Shown piece after piece: positions 22,538 through 31,019 of a DNA stretch of 64,000 nt. Made by a program: the position numbers and the translations under genes. Below the pieces are notes generated by a model. The model ran no database searches. It was not told the DNA's origin and saw only the letters and a list, made by a program, of their open reading frames with translations. The stretch comes from Tetraselmis striata (lineage: Eukaryota > Chlorophyta > Chlorodendrophyceae > Chlorodendrales > Chlorodendraceae). The DNA is taken from positions 186,001-250,000 of the forward strand of contig VCJN01000858.1 in NCBI GenBank assembly GCA_006384855.1, written 5' to 3'. The first letter of the stretch is position 1, and each line of letters opens with the position of its first letter.

Positions 22538-25500
22538 TCAGGCGGAAGGTACTCGGCTTGGGTAGCGATTCCGGAACCGAATGAAGTCTGGGCTCTCAGT
22601 AAACTGTCGGTATGGTTTAGACAGTAAGAACGACCGGAAAATGTCCAGGTGCTTGACTCCGCGTAGGGGCTCCCAGGTGTCTTCGCTTGGTACGTTGTAC
22701 GGGAACGCCCATCGCACTCGAAACAGTAGTCCAGTGCCATTGTTGTTGAAGGCAACATCGAGTATGTCCTGAACATGGAATCGGTTTGCGTCGTGGACAA
22801 TCGGTACTCGTTCAGACTTCGCCGGTTGGTCAGGGTCGTCATACCACTTTTCCAGCATACTCGCGTGCACCACGTCGTGGACTCGTACGCCCGCAGGTAG
22901 TTGCAATCGGAAAGCAACTGGCGAGATCTGTTCTGTAATGACGAAGGGGCCCACGTAGCGATCGCGTAGCTTAGCACAGGGTTGCTGAATAAACTTCAGA
23001 TGAGACGCTTTCAGCTTAACTCTGTCGCCGGTCTTGAATGGTACGGGTAGTCGTTTACGATTAGCTGCAGTCTGCATACGAGTTTGAGCCTCCAGTACGC
23101 AATCATGCGCGAAGCGATGAAGCTCCTGTACATACTTGACGTGTTCCGGAAGAGCTCGAGTCGGCTCGGTTGCGAGTTGAGTAGTAGCAGGTGTAGTCGG
23201 CTCGAATCCCAAAGTCGCCTTGAAAGGGGACATAGTAGTCGAAGTCGACTGAGCAGCGTTGATCGCAAACTCCACGTTGGTGAGGTGGTTGACCCAATCA
23301 TCGTGCAGGGGGTGCACGTAGCAGCGTAGCACTTGCTCCCAAGTTTGGTTAGTGCGTTCCGTCTGGCCATCGGTTGCTGGATGAAAAGCTGTAGAGATGT
23401 TCAGCTTAGTACCCATGGTCTTGAACATATTTTGCCAGAATTCCGACATAAATCTGGGGTCTCGGTCAGAGATGAGTTTAGCCGGTAGGCCGAAATGACG
23501 AAAAACTGAGCGATGCATAATCTCCGCCAGGCCTTCAGCAGTAACTGTCTTCGTAGTTGGCTCAACAATTACTCGCTTTGACAGTAGACATACGAAAATC
23601 ACTACTGAGTCATACCCCTGGCACTCCGGAAGATCTGTGATTAAATCCAGGGATATTACCTCAAATGGTCGTGACGGTACGTCATGGGGCTGAAGTAAGC
23701 CGTATGGCTTATGCCGGGCCGCCTTAGTACGTTGACAGGTAGGGCAGCGTCGCACGTAGTTAGTGACAGTCTGTTTCATACGGGGCCACCAGTACAGTTC
23801 CACAGTACGCGCCAGTAGTCGTCGTCCTCCTGGGTGTCCAGCAGTAGGCGCGTCATGTAGTTCGTACAGTGCTCGTTGTCGCAGGTCCGCCACATTTGGT
23901 ACGTAAAGTCGTGAGCCGTAGGCGTACAGTAGACCATTACTGTGACGTACTAGCCAGGATGGTAAAGCTTTCCGCGATTTCAGGTACTCGTCGGAGTCAT
24001 ATGCGGTCTTGATTTCGTCGGAAAATTTGTTGTCCGCCTGTAGTCGCGACTCCATAGCAAATAAAACTGAATTTATTTCGCAGTCAGCCTCGTCTTCTGA
24101 CCAGTTGTTCAGCAGATCTAGCTTCTGTAGCGCATCCTTCAAGTCGGGTCGCCGAGAGAGGGCGTCCGCATGATTGGCAGCTCCTCGCTTGTAGACGATG
24201 TCCATATGTCGTTGGTAAGGCGCAAACACTTGCAGCCATCGTACTTGCCGCGTCGACAAATCGCGTTGGCGAAAGAAGTGCCGTAGTGTGTCATGGTCGG
24301 TGATGACCGTAAAGCCCGCCGCTCCATCAAGGTAGCATCGGAACTTGATGAGTGCATCACGAACCGCTAACAACTCTTGCTCATGTACCGGGTAGTGAAC
24401 TTCGTGTTTGTTCATCTTGCGTGCATGGTACGCGACAGGTCGAAGTCCTGAGCCTTGATCTTGCAGCAGCACAGCTCCCACTGCAAATCCAGAAGCATCT
24501 GTATACAATGTGTAACGGGCGTCCGCAGATGTGTCCGGTATACTCAGTACAGGTGCTCGTACCATTGCGTCCTTTAATGCACGAAACGCTGCATCAGCAC
24601 GAGGCGTCCACACAAACTCCGGTTGATTCTTCGTCAGGTCATGTAGTGGCGCCGCAATAGCCGCGAAGTTATGGATGAACTTGCGGTAATAGCCAGCAAG
24701 GCCGAGAAAACCTCGTACGTCCTTTACTGTCTTCGGCACGGGCCACTGTTGAACTGCTTCCACCTTCCGGGGGTCCATCTTGATCTGTCCTGCTTCGACG
24801 ATATGGCCCAAAAACTCCACGCTAGTACGGCCGAACGAACACTTCGACAGCTTGATATGCAAGTGGTGTCGTTGCAACTCCCGTAGCACCAATCTGATGT
24901 GCTCGAGATGCTCTTGAGCTGTCTTGCTGTAGATCAGCACGTCGTCCAGGTATACCACGCAGAATTTGCCGAGATATGGGCTCAAAACACGGTTCATCAT
25001 GGTCTGGAATCCAGCTGGGGCGTTTGTCAAGCCGAAAGGTAACACACAGTACTCGTAGAGTCCATAGTGTGTCCGGAACGCTGTTTTGTGGATGTCTTCC
25101 GGTTTAATTCGTACTTGATGGTAGCCTTTGTACAGGTCCAGAGTACTGAAAATAGTCGCACCATGCAATGAGTCCAATAATTCGTCGATGCGAGGAAGCG
25201 GGGTCCGGTCTTTCTTCGTAAGGTCATTCAATTTACGGTAGTCCACACACATACGCAGAGTGCCGTCTTTCTTACGCACAAATAAAATTGGGGCGCCGTA
25301 GTTTGACTTGGACGGACGAATCCACCCTTTTGCCAACAATTCCTCCAGTTGTGACCGTACCTCCTGCAACTCCGCTGGTGACATACGGTACGTTCGTTCT
25401 TTGGGGGGTTCATCACTCTCCAGGTTGATCTCAAAGTCGAACTCGCGCTCCGGTGGCAGGTCAGTAGGCTCCGCGATGATGTCTGCAAACTCCATAAGGG

Positions 25501-26983
25501 ACTCCTTGAGCTCCTCAGTCCACTCGGTCGACTGGTCCGTGCGCAGCTCAGCTACCGCATCGAACACCTCGCGTACCGCAACAGCAAACAGTTCCTCGCC
25601 GCGACTCTTCCTCAGCTCCTTCGCCATCTTAGCCGCGTCCAGATGGTAAACCGTCGTAGGTACTGTATACTGTTCCGCTGTAGCAATGTGTTGTCCAGTC
25701 TTCCGGTGTTTGATAATTTTAGCAGTCCAGTCAATGTCAGGATTAACTGTTTCCAGCCAAGGTTGTCCGAGAATAATGTCGAATTTCTCCAGGTCTGTAA
25801 CTATAGCGTCCAATTTATAGTCGAAAGCTCCTACGGTGAGTACTTCGCTCCTCAGCCGTTTGGTACTGGTACTCATACTGCCGTTTGCCAGTTTTATACG
25901 GTGTTTTCCTCCGGATACTGTAGGGCACTGATGCAATTGCACCCATTCGGTACTCGCAAAATTTTCGGTTGCACCAGAGTCCACCAGTATTTTACAGTGT
26001 CGTCCTCGCAATTCGCCAGTAATAGTCAGCAGTCGGGTACCACTCGGTGAAGATACGTTGCACAAACGCGATGTGGAGTCTTCGCCAGGTAGTCGGACGT
26101 TACGGTTGACATATTCATCAATTTGTTCGCCGAAGCTTTCGTACCGTAGTGGGTAGCGTACTGTCTCCGTCTCCAGATAACCCGTACTTCGTGCCTCCAA
26201 TAATTTCTTCCAGGTTGTCCATAGTGCACGGTTCAAAGGGGTTTTCGCAGGTACAGTATTACGACGAGCGCGATACAGGTATACAGGACACCGGTTGTCT
26301 CCCGTCCGCTGAGTGCCGAGGTACCGTAGATTGCTCTCCTGTACCCGGTACCCAGTTTGCTCGAGTAATCGTCGTACTGCTGTTGTCTCCGGCGTCGCGT
26401 CCGTGTCGCCGCGCTTGCCTTCTGGAAACCAAATCAGTCCGCTGTCTTCTACAGTCAGAAGCACTCGTCTTCCATCGGTTACTAGAACCTTCGAGTGCGT
26501 CCACTCAGGCTTCGGTGGGGTTCTCAGGTGCTGCGGTAGAAACCGTACGCCGGCGCCATCGTCAGCGTAGATCTGTGTCGCCCATCGAGTGGGGCCAACA
26601 TCTTGTCTCGCACCTTCTATGCCATCGTTCGTTGGACACGTAAACACAGAAGTCTCCGCTGGCAACTCATCCACCAGACGAAAATTTCTCAGTAGTCGAA
26701 ACCACGGCTTACGCGACCATTTTGGGACCACAATAATTGCTCGTAGATGCGGATGCAATAACTTCTGTCGAAGGTAGTGGCCCAAAAATTCTTCAATTCG
26801 GTCATACGGGGCATTTAGCCAAATACGCCGATATTCTCCGAGATCCTGTTCCTGAAATGGGCGCGTCGGACAGCAAAAACTACCAGAAACTTGAGAATTC
26901 AGGCCGTCATTATCGCAAGCTCCGTCCAGGTCGCAGGGTCCGTATTTCTTCGTGTACTCGTGAAATAATTCGCGACGTACCAT
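22538..26983 (-). CDS. pol: Ty3 Pol polyprotein with Dam-like and Nudix-like N-terminal domains
   Basis: 1,481 residues from the first ATG, but the frame is open upstream to beyond the gag stop, so translation probably enters by frameshift. Domains: Dam-like methyltransferase fold, about 1-120 (DLDGACDNDGLNSQ; NAPYDRIEEFL at 58-68); Nudix-like domain, about 161-245; aspartic protease, DSGATE from 335; reverse transcriptase, about 565-735 with YLDD at 678-681; RNase H, about 820-940 (YTDASG); integrase zinc finger H1043/H1050/C1080/C1083; integrase core D1113, D1173, E1209; GPF module near 1,345; C-terminal chromodomain, about 1,398-1,460 (VRWAFPYNVPSEDTWEP). All core catalytic residues are present. 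Typical chromovirus Pol starts at the protease; the first 300 residues are extra. Confidence 0.95.
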   Translation of the reverse strand: MVRRELFHEYTKKYGPCDLDGACDNDGLNSQVSGSFCCPTRPFQEQDLGEYRRIWLNAPYDRIEEFLGHYLRQKLLHPHLRAIIVVPKWSRKPWFRLLRNFRLVDELPAETSVFTCPTNDGIEGARQDVGPTRWATQIYADDGAGVRFLPQHLRTPPKPEWTHSKVLVTDGRRVLLTVEDSGLIWFPEGKRGDTDATPETTAVRRLLEQTGYRVQESNLRYLGTQRTGDNRCPVYLYRARRNTVPAKTPLNRALWTTWKKLLEARSTGYLETETVRYPLRYESFGEQIDEYVNRNVRLPGEDSTSRLCNVSSPSGTRLLTITGELRGRHCKILVDSGATENFASTEWVQLHQCPTVSGGKHRIKLANGSMSTSTKRLRSEVLTVGAFDYKLDAIVTDLEKFDIILGQPWLETVNPDIDWTAKIIKHRKTGQHIATAEQYTVPTTVYHLDAAKMAKELRKSRGEELFAVAVREVFDAVAELRTDQSTEWTEELKESLMEFADIIAEPTDLPPEREFDFEINLESDEPPKERTYRMSPAELQEVRSQLEELLAKGWIRPSKSNYGAPILFVRKKDGTLRMCVDYRKLNDLTKKDRTPLPRIDELLDSLHGATIFSTLDLYKGYHQVRIKPEDIHKTAFRTHYGLYEYCVLPFGLTNAPAGFQTMMNRVLSPYLGKFCVVYLDDVLIYSKTAQEHLEHIRLVLRELQRHHLHIKLSKCSFGRTSVEFLGHIVEAGQIKMDPRKVEAVQQWPVPKTVKDVRGFLGLAGYYRKFIHNFAAIAAPLHDLTKNQPEFVWTPRADAAFRALKDAMVRAPVLSIPDTSADARYTLYTDASGFAVGAVLLQDQGSGLRPVAYHARKMNKHEVHYPVHEQELLAVRDALIKFRCYLDGAAGFTVITDHDTLRHFFRQRDLSTRQVRWLQVFAPYQRHMDIVYKRGAANHADALSRRPDLKDALQKLDLLNNWSEDEADCEINSVLFAMESRLQADNKFSDEIKTAYDSDEYLKSRKALPSWLVRHSNGLLYAYGSRLYVPNVADLRQRALYELHDAPTAGHPGGRRLLARTVELYWWPRMKQTVTNYVRRCPTCQRTKAARHKPYGLLQPHDVPSRPFEVISLDLITDLPECQGYDSVVIFVCLLSKRVIVEPTTKTVTAEGLAEIMHRSVFRHFGLPAKLISDRDPRFMSEFWQNMFKTMGTKLNISTAFHPATDGQTERTNQTWEQVLRCYVHPLHDDWVNHLTNVEFAINAAQSTSTTMSPFKATLGFEPTTPATTQLATEPTRALPEHVKYVQELHRFAHDCVLEAQTRMQTAANRKRLPVPFKTGDRVKLKASHLKFIQQPCAKLRDRYVGPFVITEQISPVAFRLQLPAGVRVHDVVHASMLEKWYDDPDQPAKSERVPIVHDANRFHVQDILDVAFNNNGTGLLFRVRWAFPYNVPSEDTWEPLRGVKHLDIFRSFLLSKPYRQFTESPDFIRFRNRYPSRVPSA

Positions 26984-27093
26984 CCAGTCGCTGAAATCCT
27001 TGTGGAGGAAATCAGGCCTCAGTGTCGTTCGAGGATACGAGGGCTGTACTTCTGTAGTCTCGCGAGCCGTTTTAGGGGACAGTCCTTCACCCT

Positions 27094-27133
27094 GTCGCGC
27101 GCCGCGCGCGGCCGACTCACGTCTTAGTTTCCC
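27094..27133 (-). promoter_or_regulatory. Programmed -1 frameshift signal between gag and pol
   Basis: On the minus strand the last gag codons read CCG GGA AAC TAA, containing G GGA AAC (27,127-27,133), a canonical X XXY YYZ slippery heptamer in the correct phase, immediately before the stop at 27,124-27,126. About ten bases further on, 27,094-27,116 can form a GC-only stem: GTCG pairs with CGAC and CGCGC with GCGCG, with a two-base bulge and a three-base loop. Pol lies in the -1 frame relative to gag, and that frame is open across the heptamer back to a stop near 27,160. The elements expected for -1 frameshifting are therefore all present. Confidence 0.85.
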
Positions 27134-28284
27134 GGCCGGGTCTTTCTGGGTCGATATTCAGAAATCTTCTTCTTCTTGCTCGGGCACACGGACGCAACAT
27201 GACCTTTTGCCCTGCAGATAAAGCAGCGACCTTCCTTCTTAAATCTCTCAAACTCCTCCTCGGTCAATCGCCGCGCCATCAACAGGTCGTCTTCTTGTTC
27301 TGTAGCTTCACCCTCAGCACTGCTGTAGTACTGCTCGTCGTCGTCGCCATCGTCGTCCATGATGTTTAGGCGCTCGCGACGGATCTCGCGGTGCACATCT
27401 GTCTCCCGCTCCGCAGCTTCAACAGCCAGGGCTGCCTGTACAGCTTCTGCCAGGGTCTTAGGGTTTTTCAGGGCAACCTCCTTTCGAATATGGGGTTTCA
27501 GTCCGCGCTGGAAGTCATGTACATTATCTTCCTCGTGACGATGGGGTAACTCCAGTAGTTGCTCGCGGAAATAATTCGCGTACTTCTGTACTGTAGTCCG
27601 CTGTGTCGCGCGATCCAGATTGATACGAGCTTGCTTCGCCGGTGTACGTCCACAGAATTCGGTGATTAGTGCCGCCTCCATGTGCGTAATACCGGTAAAA
27701 CCGCCGCCAATTTCGTCGTGCGTACTCGCCACTTGCGCGTACCACCACTTGGATACGGGTCCGTGAAAATAGCCAGATGCCCAGTACACGCTACGAGGTT
27801 CCTCCGGGTTTACATTGTGATATTTCAGGTAACCCCGTGCATGACGAAACCAGTTCCGTAGCTCGTCGATATTCGTAGTCGATAGTTTCTCGATCTTCGC
27901 TGGTTTCACATCGCTCGGCATGAGCCCAGGCATGTCGCTGGTCCGGGCAGAACGAAGCTGGTCTCGCATCTGCTGCTCTACAACTCGGCTCCGGTTCACT
28001 CGATCGTCGAAATGACTGAAGCCTTGTCGCACGTACTCGTCCAAGCGGCGAATCTCCGCCGTTGCCGCCGTTGTAGCTTGCGCTACATCTTGCATCTTCG
28101 CTTGCTCCGTCGACATAGTCTCGACTCGGTCGGCTAGTCGTTGAAGCATGCTCATCATGTCTGCGAGGGTCGGTTGCGTGCCCTCTTGACCTCCTTCGAG
28201 CGGAATCGGCTGTGCTTCGCCGGTAGTGGCCGCTACCGGAAAGCTTCCGCTGTCCTCAGGTGGTGTCTCTCCTGGTGTAGCCAT
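27124..28284 (-). CDS. gag: Ty3 chromovirus Gag
   Basis: 386 residues. An N-terminal coiled-coil-like region (MLQRLADRVETMSTEQAKMQ) is followed by a retrotransposon capsid core (about 120-280, with ELRNWFRHARGYL, PVSKWWYAQV and ALITEFCGR), an acidic spacer and one CCHC zinc knuckle, CFICRAKGHVASVC (C-x2-C-x4-H-x4-C), before a basic tail (SKKKK). It forms the virus-like particle and binds RNA. It starts at ATG 28,284, only about 20-40 bases after the primer-binding site, so the leader is unusually short. Confidence 0.95.
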   Translation of the reverse strand: MATPGETPPEDSGSFPVAATTGEAQPIPLEGGQEGTQPTLADMMSMLQRLADRVETMSTEQAKMQDVAQATTAATAEIRRLDEYVRQGFSHFDDRVNRSRVVEQQMRDQLRSARTSDMPGLMPSDVKPAKIEKLSTTNIDELRNWFRHARGYLKYHNVNPEEPRSVYWASGYFHGPVSKWWYAQVASTHDEIGGGFTGITHMEAALITEFCGRTPAKQARINLDRATQRTTVQKYANYFREQLLELPHRHEEDNVHDFQRGLKPHIRKEVALKNPKTLAEAVQAALAVEAAERETDVHREIRRERLNIMDDDGDDDEQYYSSAEGEATEQEDDLLMARRLTEEEFERFKKEGRCFICRAKGHVASVCPSKKKKISEYRPRKTRPGN

Positions 28285-28303
28285 CTTTACGTCGCTTACC
28301 GCT

Positions 28304-28321
28304 GTCTAAGCTCCGAAACCA
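28304..28321 (-). other. Primer-binding site of the Ty3 chromovirus
   Basis: Two bases inside the 5' LTR, the minus strand reads TGGTTTCGGAGCTTAGAC, beginning with the TGG complementary to a tRNA CCA end. It differs from the common initiator-Met type (TGGTATCAGAGC), so another tRNA probably primes. I cannot name it. Confidence 0.7.
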
Positions 28322-28323
28322 AG

Positions 28324-28734
28324 TGTTAGGCTCTAGCTTAAGCCTGTTCTTTAGGCCCTTTAGGATGCAGCGGAAGGATTTAGAAAGTATGGCCAATCTC
28401 TTCTGGTTACAGGGGTTCCTGGGTTATAGTTCTGTCTCTGAATTCTACCTAGTAGACTTATCCGAGGCGGTATTTATACCCGCCGAGGTCATAGTCATAC
28501 CTGTGCTATGTTAGCCGGGTGTCATGGGATACCCGTGCTGTGTTAGCCACGTAAGGCTTGAGTCAGAGAACTCTAGAGAATTCCAGAACAGTCTCCGGCC
28601 TTATACTACTAATATTTACGCCCGCAATACTAATATGTACAGCGACTCCGCGGATGCGTAGTCGTACTACCTTTGCGGGATTATACCTGCTAGTATAGCA
28701 GAACATTATGGCTACAGGGAAATGGAGTATAACA
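28324..28734 (-). repeat. 5' LTR of the Ty3 chromovirus
   Basis: 411 bp, the upstream LTR in element orientation. It must contain promoter and polyadenylation signals. A TATA-type sequence lies inside it (separate entry). Confidence 0.95.
28471..28478 (-). promoter_or_regulatory. TATA-like box in the 5' LTR
   Basis: The minus strand reads TATAAATA inside the palindromic context GGCGGGTATAAATACCGCC. Its position in the mid-LTR fits a U3 promoter. The same sequence occurs in the other LTR, where one base of the flanking palindrome differs. Confidence 0.5.
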
Positions 28735-28739
28735 GACGC

Positions 28740-29629
28740 TCAGTGGGGGACGCCATATAGGCGCACAGTCGGCCGAACACGAAAGCAATATTTGTAAGGT
28801 CATGGAAGTCGGTATCCGGCGTGCAGGGCAGTCGGCGAGGCTTGCACTCCGTCATGTTTGAAGGTAGTGAGGATGTCGTTGATGTATTTCTCCTGATGGA
28901 GGTGGATCACGCCTCCCGGCGTGCGGTCAATGGCCATGCCAAGAAGCCATGTGCATAGGCCGTTAGTGGTCGTGGCATCAAACGTAGTGAAGAGAGAAGT
29001 CTGAAAACGCTCCTGGATGTTGGACGATGGGGAGGTAGCCAGCATGAGGTCATCAACGTAGACGCATAGCATGCATGGTCAACAAGGATCCATCGGCGGC
29101 GAGCAGCGTCCATACGCCGGTATCGCACTCGCTCGGAGCTGATGAAGCCGAAGTCACGGAGAAAGGAAGAAAAGCGCCGAAACCATGCCCCGGGCGCATG
29201 CGGCAGGCCGTAGTGTGCCTTAACGAGTTTCCAAAGCCTGGTCCTTGCGAATGTAGCCGGGGGGGGGGGGGGGGGTAAGACGTAGACATCTTCATCGGGG
29301 TGAGCGTTGAGGAAGGCACATGTGACGTCGAACTGGTATAGCTCCCATTCGAGTTAGACTAGGAGAGCAATAGTGGTGCGCAAGGCGATGAAGCTGGCGA
29401 CTGGGGCATAGGTACTGGTGTCATCATAGTTCTCGCCGGCAGTGAGTTGATCACCGCGGACGACCACTCTGGCCTTGCGCTTGATGAGGTCGCCCTCCTT
29501 GTCGTGTTTCTCCGCGAAGGCCCACGCCGTCTGTCTGATGATCGCTGACGGGTTGTTGCGTCGAACCTCAGGGACGCTGATCCAAACAAAAGTCTCCATC
29601 TTGGTGATAGAGGCAATCTCACGGTTCAT
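28740..29629 (-). pseudogene. Copia reverse transcriptase region (broken)
   Basis: The minus strand encodes successive RT pieces in different frames: 29,354-29,629 (WAFAEKHDKEGDLIKRKARVVVRGDQ, then DDTSTYAPVASFIALRT), a middle segment at about 29,090-29,330, and 28,800-29,072 with the catalytic LCVYVDDLMLATS. It then continues towards 28,740 with ASPTERHWQ-type sequence, which joins the RNase H part across the Ty3 insertion. Several frameshifts and a poly(G) tract (about 29,259-29,276) make it inactive. Confidence 0.85.
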
Positions 29630-30078
29630 GGACTCTTTCTAGTCATCGGGGTGATTGTTGGGGATGGCCTCCTGGTAGTCGCGCGGCGCCTTGGACACGC
29701 GGATGCTGGGTGCTGGTAGGGCCAGGGCTGCCATATGCACTGAGTAGGGGCGCACAATCTCCGCGATGGCGGATGCCACTAGCGTGCGCTGAGGTCGATA
29801 TAAGGGGAAGGCAGTTGCGCCGATCCGCTGAAGTGAGGAGCTGGTAGTGCCGTGGCGTCCCCCTCTTGGTGACGCGGAAGATACTGCTCGTCGTGATGCG
29901 GAGTGGGGGCCCCTCCTGTGCCGAGGCAAGCGCCGCTGATGGTGGCATGAGTGGCGGTGCTTGGGGCCCCACTTGCTGGTCCAAGGGTTGCGGCTCGTCC
30001 AACATGTGGTCATCGTCGGGGAACTGGAAGACTGGCGCATAGAGAGAGCTGGTGTGCTGGAGAAGGGTCGTGTTACCT

Positions 30079-31019
30079 CGTCAAAGATGACATCGCATGT
30101 CACTGTTTCGCGCTTGGTAGCTGGGTTGTAGATGCCGTGCGATGTGTGGCAGACATTGATGATTGGTGGGGCAGTGGCGGCGCCCGAGACTGCCTTTATG
30201 TACTTGCGCATGACGTTGACATGGACGACTCCGCCGAGAAGGGTGCGTGGTGACGCCTCGGAAAGGTGAAATGTGGGCAGATCATCCGAGGTGAAGCCCA
30301 TGTCGCGAGCGCGTAGAGGTGCAGGGGGTTCGCGCCATCTGCCGATGTCTGCCCATGACAAGGGGCCATCATGTTCGTAGGCCATGCCAGCGCCCGGCTG
30401 ACCGTTGGTCTGCACGCGAAAGGCGTATGAGCCTGGGCGGGCGACGAACTCCGGAAAGTAGTCGGTTGTCACCACTGGAGTAACGTGGGGGAACTCGGAG
30501 AGGCAGAGGTCCCACGCGGAAGGGCCGGGGTCGGTGAGCTTGATGGCGCTGATGTTGTTGACGTAGTTCTGGATGTCTGGTTGTGGAGCGATATTGGTCC
30601 ACATGAGGGTGTCGCGGTGAGTTGCCGAGCCGCAGGCGGACGCGCTCATGATGTTGCCGGCTCCAAGTGAGGAGAGTATTGCAAGGAAGCCCAGCGCGCC
30701 CGGAACATTCTCCACAATATAGCGCACTGGTGTGGGCTGTGTAGTCAGGTAGAAACGGACGAAACCGATGACGGAAGCAAAGTCCCGAGATGAGCGATGG
30801 TCTTGCTAGCCAAGGCGTGAGCCCGCGCGTGACCATGGTTGAACACGGTGGGCCTGACACGATGAGGGTGACTAGGCGCATGTGCTCCGGCTCCGTGATG
30901 GTGATGTCTTTGACGTCCATGGGGGTCCTGGCATGACAGTCCTGAAAAGCTGAGGGGGGCAGACGGTCCGGGTACTTGCTTGTTGCTAATAACATGTAGG
31001 CGATGTGTCCACATAGCAC
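30079..31019 (-). pseudogene. Cytosine-C5 DNA methyltransferase within the copia element (broken)
   Basis: Motif IV is LIVSGPPC (Cys codon near 30,845). A one-base frame change directly after the Cys moves the expected Q-P-W-S-R-A-G continuation into another frame, with a stop soon after. Motif VI is RYIVENVPGA (30,700-30,724), followed by ACGSATHRDTLMWTN, which resembles motif VIII. A long target-recognition-like region (SAWDLCLSEFPHVTPVVTTDYF) and a motif-X-like segment (LLGGVVHVNVMRKYI) lead into the copia linker CDVIFDE near 30,090. PPC plus ENV in this order and spacing is diagnostic of C5 methyltransferases. Eukaryotic retrotransposons that captured such enzymes are known. This copy cannot make an active enzyme. 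Confidence 0.8.

Larger units (their letters stand above)
22047..28734 (-). mobile_element. Full-length Ty3 chromovirus
   Basis: This 6,688-bp element has two 411-bp LTRs (TG...CA ends), a primer-binding site, gag, pol with C-terminal chromodomain and a polypurine tract, all on the minus strand. Both flanks carry the 5-bp duplication GACGC (22,042-22,046 and 28,735-28,739). The LTRs differ at only two positions that I can see (in the CCCGACGAG/CCCGCCGAG and GCGGGGTT/GCGGGATT contexts), so the insertion is recent. Gag and pol are both open over their full length, so it may still be active. Confidence 0.95.
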
